Positions 33,370-42,771 of a DNA stretch of 59,444 nucleotides are shown one piece after another. Source of the DNA: JAGXKT01 sp964531695. Its GTDB lineage: Bacteria; Planctomycetota; Phycisphaerae; SM23-33. The number at the start of each line of letters is the position of its first letter. Position 1 is the first letter of the stretch. The position numbers were made by a program, and so were the translations under genes. The notes beneath the pieces are model-generated. The model ran no database searches and had not been told where the DNA came from. It was given only the letters and a program-made list of their open reading frames with translations. Location: contig CAZHEH010000020.1 of the NCBI GenBank assembly GCA_964531695.1, positions 1 to 59,444 of the forward strand, given 5' to 3'.

Positions 33370-33729
33370 ATGGATGATGCACAGCTCCGCACGATCTGGC
33401 AGCAACGGCAGCTCCGCGAGCCGGCCGTGCCGCTGGCCCGGCCCCTGACGGTCCTGATGAAGCGGGACCTGGCCCGCCGCGTCCGCAACTTCGGGCAGCT
33501 CGCCGAGATTTGGGACGAGGTCGTGCCGCAACCCGTCCGCGACCACACCGCCATCGAGGGCTTCTCCCGCGGCGTGCTCCGCGTGCTGGTGGACTCGGCC
33601 GCCCACCGCTTCCAGCTCCGCATGATGCTCGACGGCGGGCTCCAACGGCAGATCCAGTCCCGCTTTTCCGGCGCGCTGAACAAGATCAAGCTCGTGCCCG
33701 GACACTTCGACGCCATCGAGCTGGCCTAG
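33370..33729 (+). CDS. DUF721 / DciA-like protein
   Basis: This 119-residue protein belongs to DUF721, which includes DciA, the ancestral loader or operator of the DnaB helicase. The core LAEIWDEVVPQPVRDHTAIE with later SRGVLRVLVDSAAHRFQLRM is typical. It sits right after dnaN, consistent with a replication role. The stop codon TAG is the last triplet of a 9-bp target duplication made by the IS256-family insertion that follows. The coding sequence is therefore intact despite the insertion directly behind it. It has an upstream TATCAT -10-like site at 33343. Confidence 0.82.
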   Translation: MDDAQLRTIWQQRQLREPAVPLARPLTVLMKRDLARRVRNFGQLAEIWDEVVPQPVRDHTAIEGFSRGVLRVLVDSAAHRFQLRMMLDGGLQRQIQSRFSGALNKIKLVPGHFDAIELA

Positions 33730-33766
33730 GAGATATTGTCAATAGCTGTGGATGACGGGATCACGT

Positions 33767-35058
33767 TCACGCGGCCATTGCCTTGATGCCATCCACGAAT
33801 CGTACTCCGCGAATCACCTCCGGCAGCAGTCGGCTGCCGTTCAGTCGTCGCCATCGTTTCTCGGCCGCACAGGTCAGCTTGAACACCATCGTCAGGCATG
33901 CCGTCCGGCTGCCCGAGCCCTTCGTCCGACGATGTCGCAGCCGCACCGTCGCGAACGTGCTCTCGATCGGATTCGTCGTACGAATGTGCACCCAGTGCTC
34001 GGCCGGGAAGTCATAGAAGGTAAGCAGCACGTCCCGGTCCTTCCGCAGGCAGGCCACCGCCTTGGGGTACTTCGCCTCGAACGTCGCGGCGAACAGGTCG
34101 AAGGCCTTCTCGGCCTCGGCCTTCGTCTCCGCCTGCCAGATCTCGTGCAGCATGGCCTTGGCCTTCGGCTGCACGCCTTTGGGCATCTTGTCCAGCACGT
34201 TGGCCGTCTTGTGCACCCAGCAACGCTGCTCCCGTGTGGTCGGCCACGTCTTCCGGCACGCCGCCCAGAAGCCCAACGCCCCGTCGGCCACCGCCAGCTC
34301 CGGGTCGATTCGCAAGCCACGGGCCTGCAGGTTCCGCAGCAGCTCCAGCCACGACTGCTCGGACTCCCTGTAGCCGTCGGCCAGGCCGATTAGCTCCTTC
34401 TTGCCGTCTTCCGTCGCGCCCATCAGCACCAGAATGCACTGCTTTTTGTCCCCCGCGTCCCCCAGACGGACGTTGAAGTGGATGCCGTCCGCCCAGACGT
34501 AGACGTATCGCTTGGCCGACAGGTCCCGCCGGGACCAGTCCTTCCATTGGTCTTCCCACTTCCGCTTGAGCCGGCAGATGTTCGTCGCGCTGAGCCCCTC
34601 GGCCGAGGGACCCAGCAAGGCCTGCAGGGCCTCGGGGAAGTCGCTCGTGCTGATCCCCTTCAGGTACAACCAGGGGACCAGCTCGTCGATGGCCTTCGTT
34701 CGCCGCAGATACGGCGGCAGGATCTTGCTGGTGAACCGCATCCGGCCTGCCTGCCGGCAGGCAGGTTGCCTTGTTCGTCGACCCGCTTGTCGTTGACACG
34801 CGGGCGTGCGGCCTCCACCGGCCCCACGCCGGTCTGGATGGCCCGCGGCGGCATATGCCCGTTACGAACCACCAGCCGGTGGCCCTCGGCGTCTCGCTGG
34901 TCGGCGTAAGCCGCGATGTACTCGGCCACCTCGTTCTCGATGGCCGTCGCCAGCATCTGCTGGGCGCCCTGGCGGAGAATCTCGCCCAGCACGTCCCGCG
35001 CCTGCCGGCCGGAAGAATCCATTGTCAAAACGCTGTCGGAGACGGTAGCCTGTTCCAT
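33767..35058 (-). pseudogene. IS256-family transposase disrupted by a 20-bp palindrome
   Basis: The N-terminal part (start ATG 35058, MEQATVSDSVLTMDSSGRQ) reads into the palindrome at 34746-34765 and out of frame. The C-terminal part continues in another frame from 34741. Removing exactly the 20 bp rejoins ...GGC AAC CGG ATG CGG... as EQGNRMRFTSKILPPYLRR and gives 423 codons, the normal size for the family. The DDE residues are present: Asp in YVWADGIHF, Asp in LAVADGALGF and Glu in NPIESTFATVR. The enzyme is probably inactive unless frameshifting occurs. Confidence 0.92.
34746..34765. repeat. Perfect 20-bp palindrome inserted in the transposase
   Basis: cctgcctgccggcaggcagg equals its own reverse complement. 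Read in the first frame it encodes LPAGRQAG. Deleting it restores the transposase frame, so it is an inserted unit rather than part of the gene. Confidence 0.9.
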
Positions 35059-35282
35059 GTGGCGTATTCCTTTCTGCTGGAAGTTCTGACCTTCTCAGCA
35101 CCAAGGATACGCCGCGCTTTTGCGCCCGTCATCCACAGCTTCTGACAATATCTCCTGGCCTAGCCGATCCTCCGCATCCCCACAGATTCCATGCCCGTGT
35201 TGTGTCCTCGGAACCCGCGCGCCATAATGCCGCGGACACCTCCGGCGGGGCGCTGCCGCACCGCCGAAGCGAAGGACCGCCC

Positions 35283-36152
35283 ATGGACCCGATGATCGCC
35301 TGCATCGCCGGTGAGGAAGTCGCACGCCAATGGCACGACGGCACGCTGGCCGGGGACGCCCTCGGCCGCCGGGAGACGCCCTTCGGCCCCAGCGGCGAGC
35401 TGTACCGCGTGACGAACCACGACCGGCCGTTCTACGCCCTCGCCCGCTACGGGCAGGGCGCCGACAAGATCGCTCCGTGCCGCGTCAACTCCCGCGCCGA
35501 CATCTACGCCCTCAAGGACCTCGGCGTCCGCGGCATCGTCGCCTGGGGCTCCTGCGGGGCGATCACCCACGACATCGCCGTCGGCGACCTCGTCCTGCTC
35601 GGCGACGTGATCGACCAGACCTACCTGCGCCCGCAGACGTTCTTCGAGAACTCGCCGCTCGGATACCTGCGGCAGTTTCCCGTGTTCTGCCCGGAGCTGA
35701 CCCGCGCGACGGCGGCCGCGGCCCATGACCTCGATCTGGCGCATCGGGACAACGGCATCGCGGCCGTGCGCGAGGGCCCGCGGCTGGAGACCCCGGCCGA
35801 GGTCCGCATGCTCGCCGGGCTCGGGGCCGAGCTGGTCACGCACCTGTTCGTGCCGGAAGCGTTCCTGGCGCGGGAGCTTCAGCTCTGCTACGCGGCCGTG
35901 GCGTATGTGGTGAACTACGCCGAGACGGGCAGCCGTCACCGCCCATTCGCGGCCGGCGGGCTGTTCGGCGGCCTGGCCGGGCCGTCCGACGCCGAGCGCG
36001 TCGCGGAGACGACCCGGCGCATGGGCGACGTCGTCGCGGCCGTGGCCGAAACGCTCGACGAGGCCGGGCCGGGCTGCGACTGCGCCCGGACGATGGCCCA
36101 GAACGTCGAGCACTACGACATGCCCGCCGACTGGCGGAAGTGGTGCGGCTGA
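35283..36152 (+). CDS. Nucleoside phosphorylase, MTA phosphorylase/PNP-II type
   Basis: This 289-residue enzyme is of the PNP/UDP phosphorylase superfamily and most resembles S-methyl-5'-thioadenosine phosphorylase. Phosphate- and ribose-site blocks seen are FYALARYGQGADKIAPCRVN near residue 50, GSCGAITHDIAVGDLVLLGD and REGPRLETPAEVRML near 160. The region ELVTHLFVPEAFLARELQLC corresponds to the usual GM-T-PEA-LARE motif, with small substitutions (THLF for GMT-). It cleaves a purine nucleoside with phosphate; MTA is the likeliest substrate but guanosine/inosine types are possible. The ATG at 35283 has a GAAGGA site. It lies directly behind the IS256-family element and is intact. Confidence 0.85.
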   Translation: MDPMIACIAGEEVARQWHDGTLAGDALGRRETPFGPSGELYRVTNHDRPFYALARYGQGADKIAPCRVNSRADIYALKDLGVRGIVAWGSCGAITHDIAVGDLVLLGDVIDQTYLRPQTFFENSPLGYLRQFPVFCPELTRATAAAAHDLDLAHRDNGIAAVREGPRLETPAEVRMLAGLGAELVTHLFVPEAFLARELQLCYAAVAYVVNYAETGSRHRPFAAGGLFGGLAGPSDAERVAETTRRMGDVVAAVAETLDEAGPGCDCARTMAQNVEHYDMPADWRKWCG

Positions 36153-36308
36153 CGCGCGCCTGCACCACAAGGCCACAGAGAACGCGGGGGTCGGCGGCGC
36201 CGGATCGGCGGCATGCGCCTGTTGTGTGCTCCTCCGGACGGCAGCCGTAGCCCCCAAGCTCCACTTCCTCTCGGCGTTCTCCGTGCCCTCCGTGGTGAGC
36301 GCTGTTCG

Positions 36309-37076
36309 TCAGCGGTTGGCGTAGGCCGTGGGCGGCTCGGACTTGGCCACCACCGCCAGCGTCACGCTCGACGCCCCGGCCCGCAGCAGCGTGCGGGCGG
36401 CCTCGGAGGCCGTCGCCCCGGTCGTGGTGACGTCGTCGACGAGCACGATCCGCAGGCCGGCGACGTCCGCACCCCGGCGCGGCTTGAACGCCCCGCGAAC
36501 GTTCGCCAGCCGTTGCGTCCGCGAGAGCCGCACCTGCGGGGCCGTGTGCCGGGCCCGCGCCAGCACGTCCTCCAGCGGGAGCCCGAGCCCGCGGGCGACC
36601 TCCCGCCCGAGCGTGCGGGCGTGGTCGTAGCCGCGGAGCATCCGCCGCCGCCAGTGCATCGGCACGGGGGCGACCCGGTCGGCCGGCGCGTCCAGCCGGG
36701 CGGCGACCGCCTCGGCCAGCAGGCGGCCCAGGCGGCGGCGCAGGGCCTCCATGCGGTGGTACTTCAGGTCGCGCACGGCCGTGCGGAGCGGGCCGGCGTA
36801 CGGGCCCAGCCGCACCACGCGCGCGAACCGCGGCAGCGGCGCGGGGCAGGCGCCGCAGCCGTCGTCGCGCTCGGGGATGCCCGGCCCGAGTGTCGAGCCG
36901 CACCGCGGGCAGTACCGCAGCGACGCCAGCGAGAGCAGCTCGAGCCCGCAGGCGTCGCAGAGCCCTCCGGCCGTCGGCTCGGCCGCGCCGCACCCGGCGC
37001 AGACGCCCGGCAGCACCAGGCCCCCCAGGCCGCGAACGCACGCGCGGGCCGCCGAGGCGATCGCCCAACCCGGCAT
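36309..37076 (-). CDS. ComF-family phosphoribosyltransferase-like protein
   Basis: This 255-residue protein has an N-terminal zinc finger of four Cys pairs (CAGC, CDAC, CPRC, CGAC within residues of about 27-75) and a C-terminal PRTase domain. The PRPP-binding loop is RIVLVDDVTTTGATASEAAR. ComF proteins take part in uptake of DNA in competent bacteria but are also widespread in non-competent ones. The ATG at 37076 overlaps the stop of the upstream HEAT-like gene by one base (TGATG), indicating coupled translation. No other competence gene is in the window. Confidence 0.88.
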   Translation of the reverse strand: MPGWAIASAARACVRGLGGLVLPGVCAGCGAAEPTAGGLCDACGLELLSLASLRYCPRCGSTLGPGIPERDDGCGACPAPLPRFARVVRLGPYAGPLRTAVRDLKYHRMEALRRRLGRLLAEAVAARLDAPADRVAPVPMHWRRRMLRGYDHARTLGREVARGLGLPLEDVLARARHTAPQVRLSRTQRLANVRGAFKPRRGADVAGLRIVLVDDVTTTGATASEAARTLLRAGASSVTLAVVAKSEPPTAYANR

Positions 37077-39142
37077 CAGAGCCCCGCCTCCTCGTCTCGC
37101 CCGGACAGCACGTAGACGGTCCGCAGGATGCGGATCTGCCAAAGCCGGACGAGTTCCGGCGCGGCCGGCTCCACGCGCGGCAGGTGCGGCGCCGCGGCCG
37201 CCAGGACCTCGCCGGCGGCTTGCCCGATGAGGATCGTGTCGATTTGCCCGGCCGTCCAGCCGTGCTCGACCAGCAACTCATCCAGCAGCCATCGCGGGTC
37301 GGCCGCCAGCAGCGTCGTGAGCGTCCGCCGGCTCGGCCGTCGGGCGAGCTGCCGCCGCGCGGGGGCCAGCATGTCCTCCTCGCCGAGCGCGGCGAGTGAG
37401 CCGCGGATCGCCCGGAGCACCTCCGGGTCGCCCTCGCCCTCGATGCGCCCCGCCTCGAGCAGACCCCGCAGCCGTCCGGCCGCCCGGTCGCGCAGCCGCT
37501 GCCGCTCCGCCGGCGGCGCCAGGGCGGGCCCGAGCCCGAGCAGCACGGCGCCGATCGCGCGCTCGCCGGAATTGTGCACACGCTTCAGCGGCGGCGCATC
37601 GGGGGACGGGAGCATCTCCAGGCCCAGCTCGACGGCCCGAGCCGGATGCGCCCGCGCCGCCCGCCAGGCCGCGATGTCCCCGGCCACGGGCGATTCCTCC
37701 CCCGCCACCGCCCGCAGCAGCCCGGCCGAGCCGGGCGCATTCAGCCGCCACAACTCCGCCGCCGCCACGGCCGACACGCGCGGCATGGTGAGGAAGTCCG
37801 TGCCCGTCGGCTCCGCCGGGTCGTAGTACCTCGCCCAGTACGCCAGCCGGGCGACGCCCTCGCGCCGCAACGCGTCCTCGGGCGGACGCGCCCCGACCTG
37901 CTCGCCCACGCGGGCCACCGCGTCGCGGATCAACAGCGGAACCCTCTCCGGGGACCGCACGCGATCCAGCAGGTCGATCACGTCCGCCAGAACATCCAGC
38001 TCCAGCCGCCGCGAGGCCGACAGCGCGGCGAGCATCTGCAGTTCGCTGCACGTGCCGTCTCGCGCGGCCGTCAGAACGTCGCTCACGTCCCCGGCCACGT
38101 CCGCCCGCTGCCGGTCGGTCAGCTCGCACCCCCCGGCGGCCAGCAGTGCCATCGGCTCGGGGTAGGCGTTCGCCTCGCGCGCGCCCTCCAGGCGGCGGAG
38201 AACCTGGTCCCGCGGCGCGCCGGTGCCCAGCAGGCCCGCCACGTGCAGGAGCCGCTCCCGGCCGGGCTCGTCCGCGGCCGTCAGGGCCCCGCCCAGCAAG
38301 GGCGCCGCCGCCTCCGGACGCAACCGAACCGCCGCCCAGCACGCCGACGCCGACGCCTCCGGCGACACGTGGCCGATCCGCTCGGCCACGCCGTCGAACA
38401 GCGCCTCCCGCCGAGCGGCTCCGGCCGCCAGCGCCGCGGCCGTCACCACCATCGGCTCTTCGTCCGCCAGAAGCTCCGCCAGCACGTCGTCCGCGCCGAG
38501 CCCCGCCGCCAGCAGCGCCGCCGACTCCCGCAGACGCCAGCTCTCGCCCGTCGCGGCGAAGTTCAGCAGCCGCCGGACGTGCTCGTTGTCCCGTCCGTCC
38601 AGCACGGCCTCCGCCACGAGTTGCTGCCGGAAGAGGGATGCCCGGTGCGGGCCGATCCGCTCTTGGGCCGTCTCGGCCTCGATCGCGCGCAGTCGGTCGA
38701 TGCGCTCCCCCGGCTGCCGAGACGGATCGAACGCGCCCAGCTCGCGCAACACGTCCACGATCGCCAGGAAGTGCGCATCCCCCGCACCCGACAACGCCCG
38801 CTCGTAGCGCCCGGTCACGCGCGGATGCTCCTGCCCCAATGCCACCGCCTCCCGCGCCGCGAAGCGGCGCATCGACTCGTCCCCCGCGCCCAGCCAACGG
38901 ACCATCGCCTCGGCCGCGGCGTCCTGGAGCTCCGGCGAGGGCGCCTCCAGCGCCCGGACGAACCGCACGGCCGTCCGCGCGGTCGCCGCGTCCCCGGTGC
39001 GGAGCTGGTGGATGAGCCACCGCTGCTTGGCCCACGGGTAGGCCAGAACGGCCGCCCCGGCCGCCACGGCCATCGCCAGCGACGCCGTCAGAAGCCGCCG
39101 ATACCACGGATGATCCCGCAGGAAGCGAAGGAACCGTCCCAT
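37076..39142 (-). CDS. Membrane-anchored HEAT-like repeat protein
   Basis: This 688-residue protein has one N-terminal transmembrane segment (LLTASLAMAVAAGAAVLAYP, residues of about 17-36) after a basic stretch, so it is likely anchored with the rest outside. The remainder is alpha-helical and Ala/Arg/Leu-rich with HEAT/ARM-like repeats, for example ATARTAVRFVRALEAPSPEL, ESWRLRESAALLAAGLGADD and EPMVVTAAALAAGAARREAL. No catalytic motif is seen. It is co-transcribed with comF (1-nt overlap). The role is unknown; a scaffold or adaptor is likely from the repeat type. Confidence 0.7.
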   Translation of the reverse strand: MGRFLRFLRDHPWYRRLLTASLAMAVAAGAAVLAYPWAKQRWLIHQLRTGDAATARTAVRFVRALEAPSPELQDAAAEAMVRWLGAGDESMRRFAAREAVALGQEHPRVTGRYERALSGAGDAHFLAIVDVLRELGAFDPSRQPGERIDRLRAIEAETAQERIGPHRASLFRQQLVAEAVLDGRDNEHVRRLLNFAATGESWRLRESAALLAAGLGADDVLAELLADEEPMVVTAAALAAGAARREALFDGVAERIGHVSPEASASACWAAVRLRPEAAAPLLGGALTAADEPGRERLLHVAGLLGTGAPRDQVLRRLEGAREANAYPEPMALLAAGGCELTDRQRADVAGDVSDVLTAARDGTCSELQMLAALSASRRLELDVLADVIDLLDRVRSPERVPLLIRDAVARVGEQVGARPPEDALRREGVARLAYWARYYDPAEPTGTDFLTMPRVSAVAAAELWRLNAPGSAGLLRAVAGEESPVAGDIAAWRAARAHPARAVELGLEMLPSPDAPPLKRVHNSGERAIGAVLLGLGPALAPPAERQRLRDRAAGRLRGLLEAGRIEGEGDPEVLRAIRGSLAALGEEDMLAPARRQLARRPSRRTLTTLLAADPRWLLDELLVEHGWTAGQIDTILIGQAAGEVLAAAAPHLPRVEPAAPELVRLWQIRILRTVYVLSGRDEEAGL

Positions 39143-39233
39143 GCCGTGTAGTGTACGTCCGGCGTCGCGCGCCCGGCAAGCGCACGGCCGGGCGCGTTCG
39201 CGCTCGGGCCTGTCCGCCCGGTCCGCCGCGGCC

Positions 39234-39239
39234 TATAAT
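39234..39239 (+). promoter_or_regulatory. -10 element upstream of fumC
   Basis: A perfect TATAAT lies 38 nt before the ATG at 39278 (and 20 nt before the alternative ATG at 39260). No strong -35 is visible at 17 nt. Confidence 0.55.
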
Positions 39240-39277
39240 CCGCTCCGGGCCGCCGGCCCATGCCGAAAGGACTGCAC

Positions 39278-40647
39278 ATGACCGACACCCGCACCGAACA
39301 GGACTCCATGGGAACCGTCGACGTGCCGGCCAAGGCGCTCTACGGCCCGCAGACCGCCCGCGCCGTGGCGAACTTCCCGATCTCCGGCTGGACGATGCCG
39401 AGCGACTTCATCGCCGCGCTGGCGCTGGTCAAGCGCGCCGCGGCCGAGGCGCACCGACGCGCGGGACGGCTCGACGCCGCCAAGGCCGACGCCATCATCG
39501 CCGCCGCCGAGGAGGTCACCAACGGAACGCTCGACGCCCACTTCCCCGTCGATGTCTTCCAGACCGGCAGCGGCACCAGCACCCACATGAACGCCAACGA
39601 GGTCATCGCCCGCCGCGCCGAGCAGCTCCTCGCCGAGCGCGGCGCCGACGCCGGGCCCGTCCACCCCAACGACGACGTGAACAAGGGCCAATCGTCCAAC
39701 GACGTGATTCCCACGGCCATGCACGTCGCCGCCGGCGTGGCGATCAGCGGGCGGCTCGTGCCCGCGCTGGCCGGCCTGCGGGACGCCCTGGCGGCCAAGG
39801 CCCGCGAGTTCGACGCCGTCGTCAAAATCGGCCGGACCCACCTGATGGACGCCGTGCCCGTGCGGCTCGGGCAGGAGTTCGCCGGCTACGCCGCCGGCGT
39901 CGACGCCGGCATCGCCCGGCTGAGTCACGCGGTGGACGGGCTCTGCGAGCTTCCGATCGGCGGCACGGCCGTCGGCACGGGGCTCAACGCGCCGGAGGGA
40001 TTCGCCGCGGAAGTCTGCCGCATCCTCGCCCAGCGCACCGGCCTGCCGCTGCGCGAGCCCAAGGACCGCTTCGCCGCACAGGGCAACCGCGAGGCGGCGC
40101 TGTTCGCCTCCGGGGCGCTCCGCGGCGTGGCGACGACCCTCGGCAAAATCGCCTCCGACGTCCGCCTGCTCGGCTCCGGGCCGCGATGCGGGTTCGGCGA
40201 GCTGATCCTCCCGGCCGTGCAGCCGGGAAGCTCCATCATGCCCGGCAAGGTCAACCCGGTGATCTGCGAATCCGTCATCCAGGTCGCCTGCCAGGTGGCC
40301 GGGTGCGACGCGGCCATCGCGGCCGGGTGCGCGGGCGGAGTCGGCGGCCTGCTCGAGCTGAACGTCGCCATGCCCATGATGGCCTGGAACCTGCTGACGG
40401 AGATCGACCTGCTTACCCGCGCGGCCGAGACGTTCGACGCCCGGTGCGTCCGCGGGCTCAAGGCCGACGAGCCCCGCTGCCGCGAACTCATAGAGCGATC
40501 GCTGGCCATGGTCACCGCCCTGACGCCACGCATCGGCTACGACGCGGCCGCCGGAATCGCCAAAACCGCCCACGAATCCGGCAGGACCATCCGCGAGGTC
40601 TGCCTCGAACGCCGCGTCCTGCCCGCCGAAGAGCTGGACGAACTGCT
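39278..40647 (+). CDS. fumC: Fumarate hydratase class II, 3' end cut by a gap
   Basis: This iron-free TCA-cycle enzyme converts fumarate to malate. Signature blocks are MGTVDVPAKALYGPQTARAV, FQTGSGTSTHMNANEVIARR near residue 90, SNDVIPTAMHVAAGV, VKIGRTHLMDAVPVRLGQEF and the diagnostic GSSIMPGKVNPVICES near residue 318. The 456 visible codons cover nearly the whole family length (about 460-470), so only the last few residues are lost in the N run. The start at 39278 (MTDTRTEQDSMG) follows a weak site; ATG 39260 is possible. Any apparent fusion to the next protein is an artefact of the gap. Confidence 0.94.
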
Positions 40648-40747
40648 NNNNNNNNNNNNNNNNNNNNNNNNNNNNNNNNNNNNNNNNNNNNNNNNNNNNN
40701 NNNNNNNNNNNNNNNNNNNNNNNNNNNNNNNNNNNNNNNNNNNNNNN
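40648..40747. other. Assembly gap of 100 N
   Basis: Exactly 100 N, a conventional scaffold spacer, so the true distance is unknown. It separates the end of fumC from the start of the M28 peptidase gene. Confidence 0.99.
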
Positions 40748-41152
40748 GGATCGCGCCACTTCGTGGCGAACCTGCCCGGCCCGAGGCACGTGATCGCCGC
40801 GATGATCAATCTCGACCAGATCGGGCGCGTCGGCCACAACCGCGTTCTGATGATGGGCCTGGGCGTGATGAGCCGCGAGATGGAGGCCGTCCGGGCCGCC
40901 GCGAAGCGCGACCCCGGGCTGAAGATCGTCCACGTTCCTCTGACCAGCAAGGAGCACTGGTCGGACCAGGCGCCCTTCGCCAAGGCCGGCATTCGCACGC
41001 TGTTCTTCTACGACGGGAACATGAAGACATACCACACCATGCAGGATACGCCGGACTCTCTCAACAACAGGGGCGGCGCGCAGGTCACGCGGCTGGTCTA
41101 CGAGGTGCTCCGCAACCTGGATGCGATGCACGCCCCGAAGCCCGCGAAGTAA
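40748..41152 (+). CDS. M28-family zinc peptidase, C-terminal part
   Basis: The visible 134 residues match the end of an M28 (aminopeptidase Y/S-like) metallopeptidase. The metal-site Asp appears in AAMINLDQIGRVGHN, and the second region in HWSDQAPFAKAGIRTLFFYD. The last metal-binding His is in KTYHTMQDTPDSLNN. The N-terminal half (protease-associated domain and HxD motif) is missing in the N run. It is probably secreted in the full-length form, but the signal is not visible. It ends just before a hairpin-rich spacer. Confidence 0.85.
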   Translation, partial: GSRHFVANLPGPRHVIAAMINLDQIGRVGHNRVLMMGLGVMSREMEAVRAAAKRDPGLKIVHVPLTSKEHWSDQAPFAKAGIRTLFFYDGNMKTYHTMQDTPDSLNNRGGAQVTRLVYEVLRNLDAMHAPKPAK

Positions 41153-41198
41153 AGCACGGAGACTCCGAATGCCGATGGCGACCACCGGCAGCGCGAGA

Positions 41199-41281
41199 GG
41201 CGGGTGGCGTGGCAGAGTGGCGGCCGCGTGCGTGCATGCCCGCCTGGGGGGGCAGGGAACTCACGGGACGGGCCACCCGCC
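41199..41281. repeat. Hairpin-forming intergenic sequence
   Basis: ggcgggtggc (41199-41208) pairs with gccacccgcc (41272-41281). The loop contains a gcatgcccgcctggggggg segment, and gtcattcgtcattcc at 41347 follows outside. It looks like a dispersed repeat between two convergent genes and may stop transcription from both sides. Confidence 0.45.
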
Positions 41282-41355
41282 ACATAGCTGACAGGCCACG
41301 CGCCCGTCGTCATTGGGGCTTCGGGCTTGTCTCGCCCTTCCGGCTTCGTCATTCG

Positions 41356-42525
41356 TCATTCCGCACAGCCGTCGTCGAGCGCCTCGTCCGGTGAGGGCGC
41401 CTCGTCGTCCGCCGGCCGTTTGACCGCGTTCATCAGCGTCCGCCAGGTCGGGAAGCGCTCGGCGCCGCTGTCGGTCAGGTGCAGTACGACGCGCATCAGC
41501 TCCGGGTCGAAGCAGGCGGCCTTCTCCATGAGCTCCAGGGCATTGGCGGGCTCGTACAGGCGGCCCTTGCGGTACTTCTCCAGACCGGCCTCGTGGCGTC
41601 GATGGTCCAGCTCCACCTTCGAGTGGACCCACTCACGGTGGGTCTTCTCGCCCATGGCGTACGGCACGACGTACTCGACGCTCTTGGCCAGCGAGCCGCC
41701 CTCGGGCGAGGTCCAGTCGTACAGGTCCAGCCCGTCCGGCCCGAGCATGACGGCCAGGTCGATGGGTTTCTTGAGCGAGCTGCCGTGGTAGGTCAACGTG
41801 TCGCGCCGCCTGAGGTCGCGGCTCGTGCCGTCGGCGTACAAGCTCTCCGTGACGAACCGCTTGACGCCCTCGCGCGCCTCGTCGATCCACTCCGGCTCGT
41901 CGAGAATCATGCCCGTGATCGCCAGCAGCCGCACGCTCTTGCCGTAACGATTCGTGAAGCGCTCCGATTCCGCCACGGCCGCGCGGTGCAGCTCGCCCAG
42001 CCCACGGACCCACGCGTCGACGCGCTCCCGCTGCTCCGGCTCGAACGTGTCCCGCAGCGCGTGGTACGCCACGAGCATCGGGAAGAACTTGTTCTCGTTC
42101 ACGTCGTTGCCGGTGAGCTTGTAGGCGCTCGTCCAGGCGAGCGTGAACCGCCGGAGCGCCCCGGCCGCGGCGTCATCCCCGCTGACCTGCCAGTAGCGGA
42201 GGATTCGCGCGACCTTGGCCATGTCGCGGAGCTTCTCGACCGTCGCGATCCGCTTGGGGTTCGTGTTGACCAGACCCTCGTAGTGGATCACCTCCAGCGG
42301 CCGGGGTTCGTCGTCCAGCAGCGGTGCGGCCTCCGCCTTGGCCCGCTCGGCCAGGGCCGCGGCCTCGTCGTCCTGCTCGACCCGCGCGTGCAGCCGCTCC
42401 CGCTCGGCCGCCGACAGCGGCAGCACGGACGGAATCGAGAACTCGCCGACTTCCTCCGCGGCCAGCGGCGCGGCCAGCACCGCCAACATCGCCAGACCCG
42501 CCATGGATATGCGCATTGACGTCAT
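41356..42525 (-). CDS. Alginate-lyase-like secreted protein (PL5 superfamily-like)
   Basis: This 389-residue protein has a signal peptide (MRISMAGLAMLAVLAAPLAA, cut near AAEE). The alpha-helical toroid of the alginate_lyase family is suggested by RDMAKVARILRYWQVSGDDA, FTLAWTSAYKLTGNDVNENK and WVRGLGELHRAAVAESERFT. TLTYHGSSLKKPIDLAVMLG and HREWVHSKVELDHRR follow near the end. The classical NNHSYW catalytic patch of PL5 is replaced by DVNENKF, so the substrate may differ from alginate. It is a single gene convergent with the M28 peptidase gene. It probably digests an extracellular uronate-type polysaccharide, if active. Confidence 0.72.
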   Translation of the reverse strand: MTSMRISMAGLAMLAVLAAPLAAEEVGEFSIPSVLPLSAAERERLHARVEQDDEAAALAERAKAEAAPLLDDEPRPLEVIHYEGLVNTNPKRIATVEKLRDMAKVARILRYWQVSGDDAAAGALRRFTLAWTSAYKLTGNDVNENKFFPMLVAYHALRDTFEPEQRERVDAWVRGLGELHRAAVAESERFTNRYGKSVRLLAITGMILDEPEWIDEAREGVKRFVTESLYADGTSRDLRRRDTLTYHGSSLKKPIDLAVMLGPDGLDLYDWTSPEGGSLAKSVEYVVPYAMGEKTHREWVHSKVELDHRRHEAGLEKYRKGRLYEPANALELMEKAACFDPELMRVVLHLTDSGAERFPTWRTLMNAVKRPADDEAPSPDEALDDGCAE

Positions 42526-42771
42526 GGTTTCTCCTGTGCGCTCCGTGCATTGTCCGAGATGCCCGCAATCCCGGAACACGGCCGGACAGGCCGGCTCCGC
42601 CCCGGCGCACCCGTCCACCCTACCATGGGAGCTGCGCCTCGACCAGAGCGCCCGCGCCGCGACGGCCGTGAAGGAGCAACTCGGAGGCCGCGGAGCCGGC
42701 CACAAGCGGCTACTTCCCGGTGCGCACGGGCGCGCGGGCGCGGGACTTCGTCCTCGAATCCTGTTTTGGTT

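Larger units (their letters stand above)
33730..35154. mobile_element. IS256-family insertion sequence, 1425 bp
   Basis: The terminal inverted repeats are about 30 bp: gagatattgtcaatagctgt at the left end (33730) and, at the right end, the complement of gagatattgtcagaagctgt (35154). They differ at 2 positions near base 12-13. The 9-bp sequence ctggcctag flanks it on both sides (33721-33729 and 35155-35163) as a perfect target duplication, so the insertion is recent. It carries one transposase gene, which is broken by a palindrome. Confidence 0.92.

Noticed and set aside
39278..41152. A continuous frame joining fumC to the M28 peptidase
   Set aside because: The join lies across exactly 100 N. 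fumC is complete to its last few residues, so this is two genes and a gap, not a fusion.
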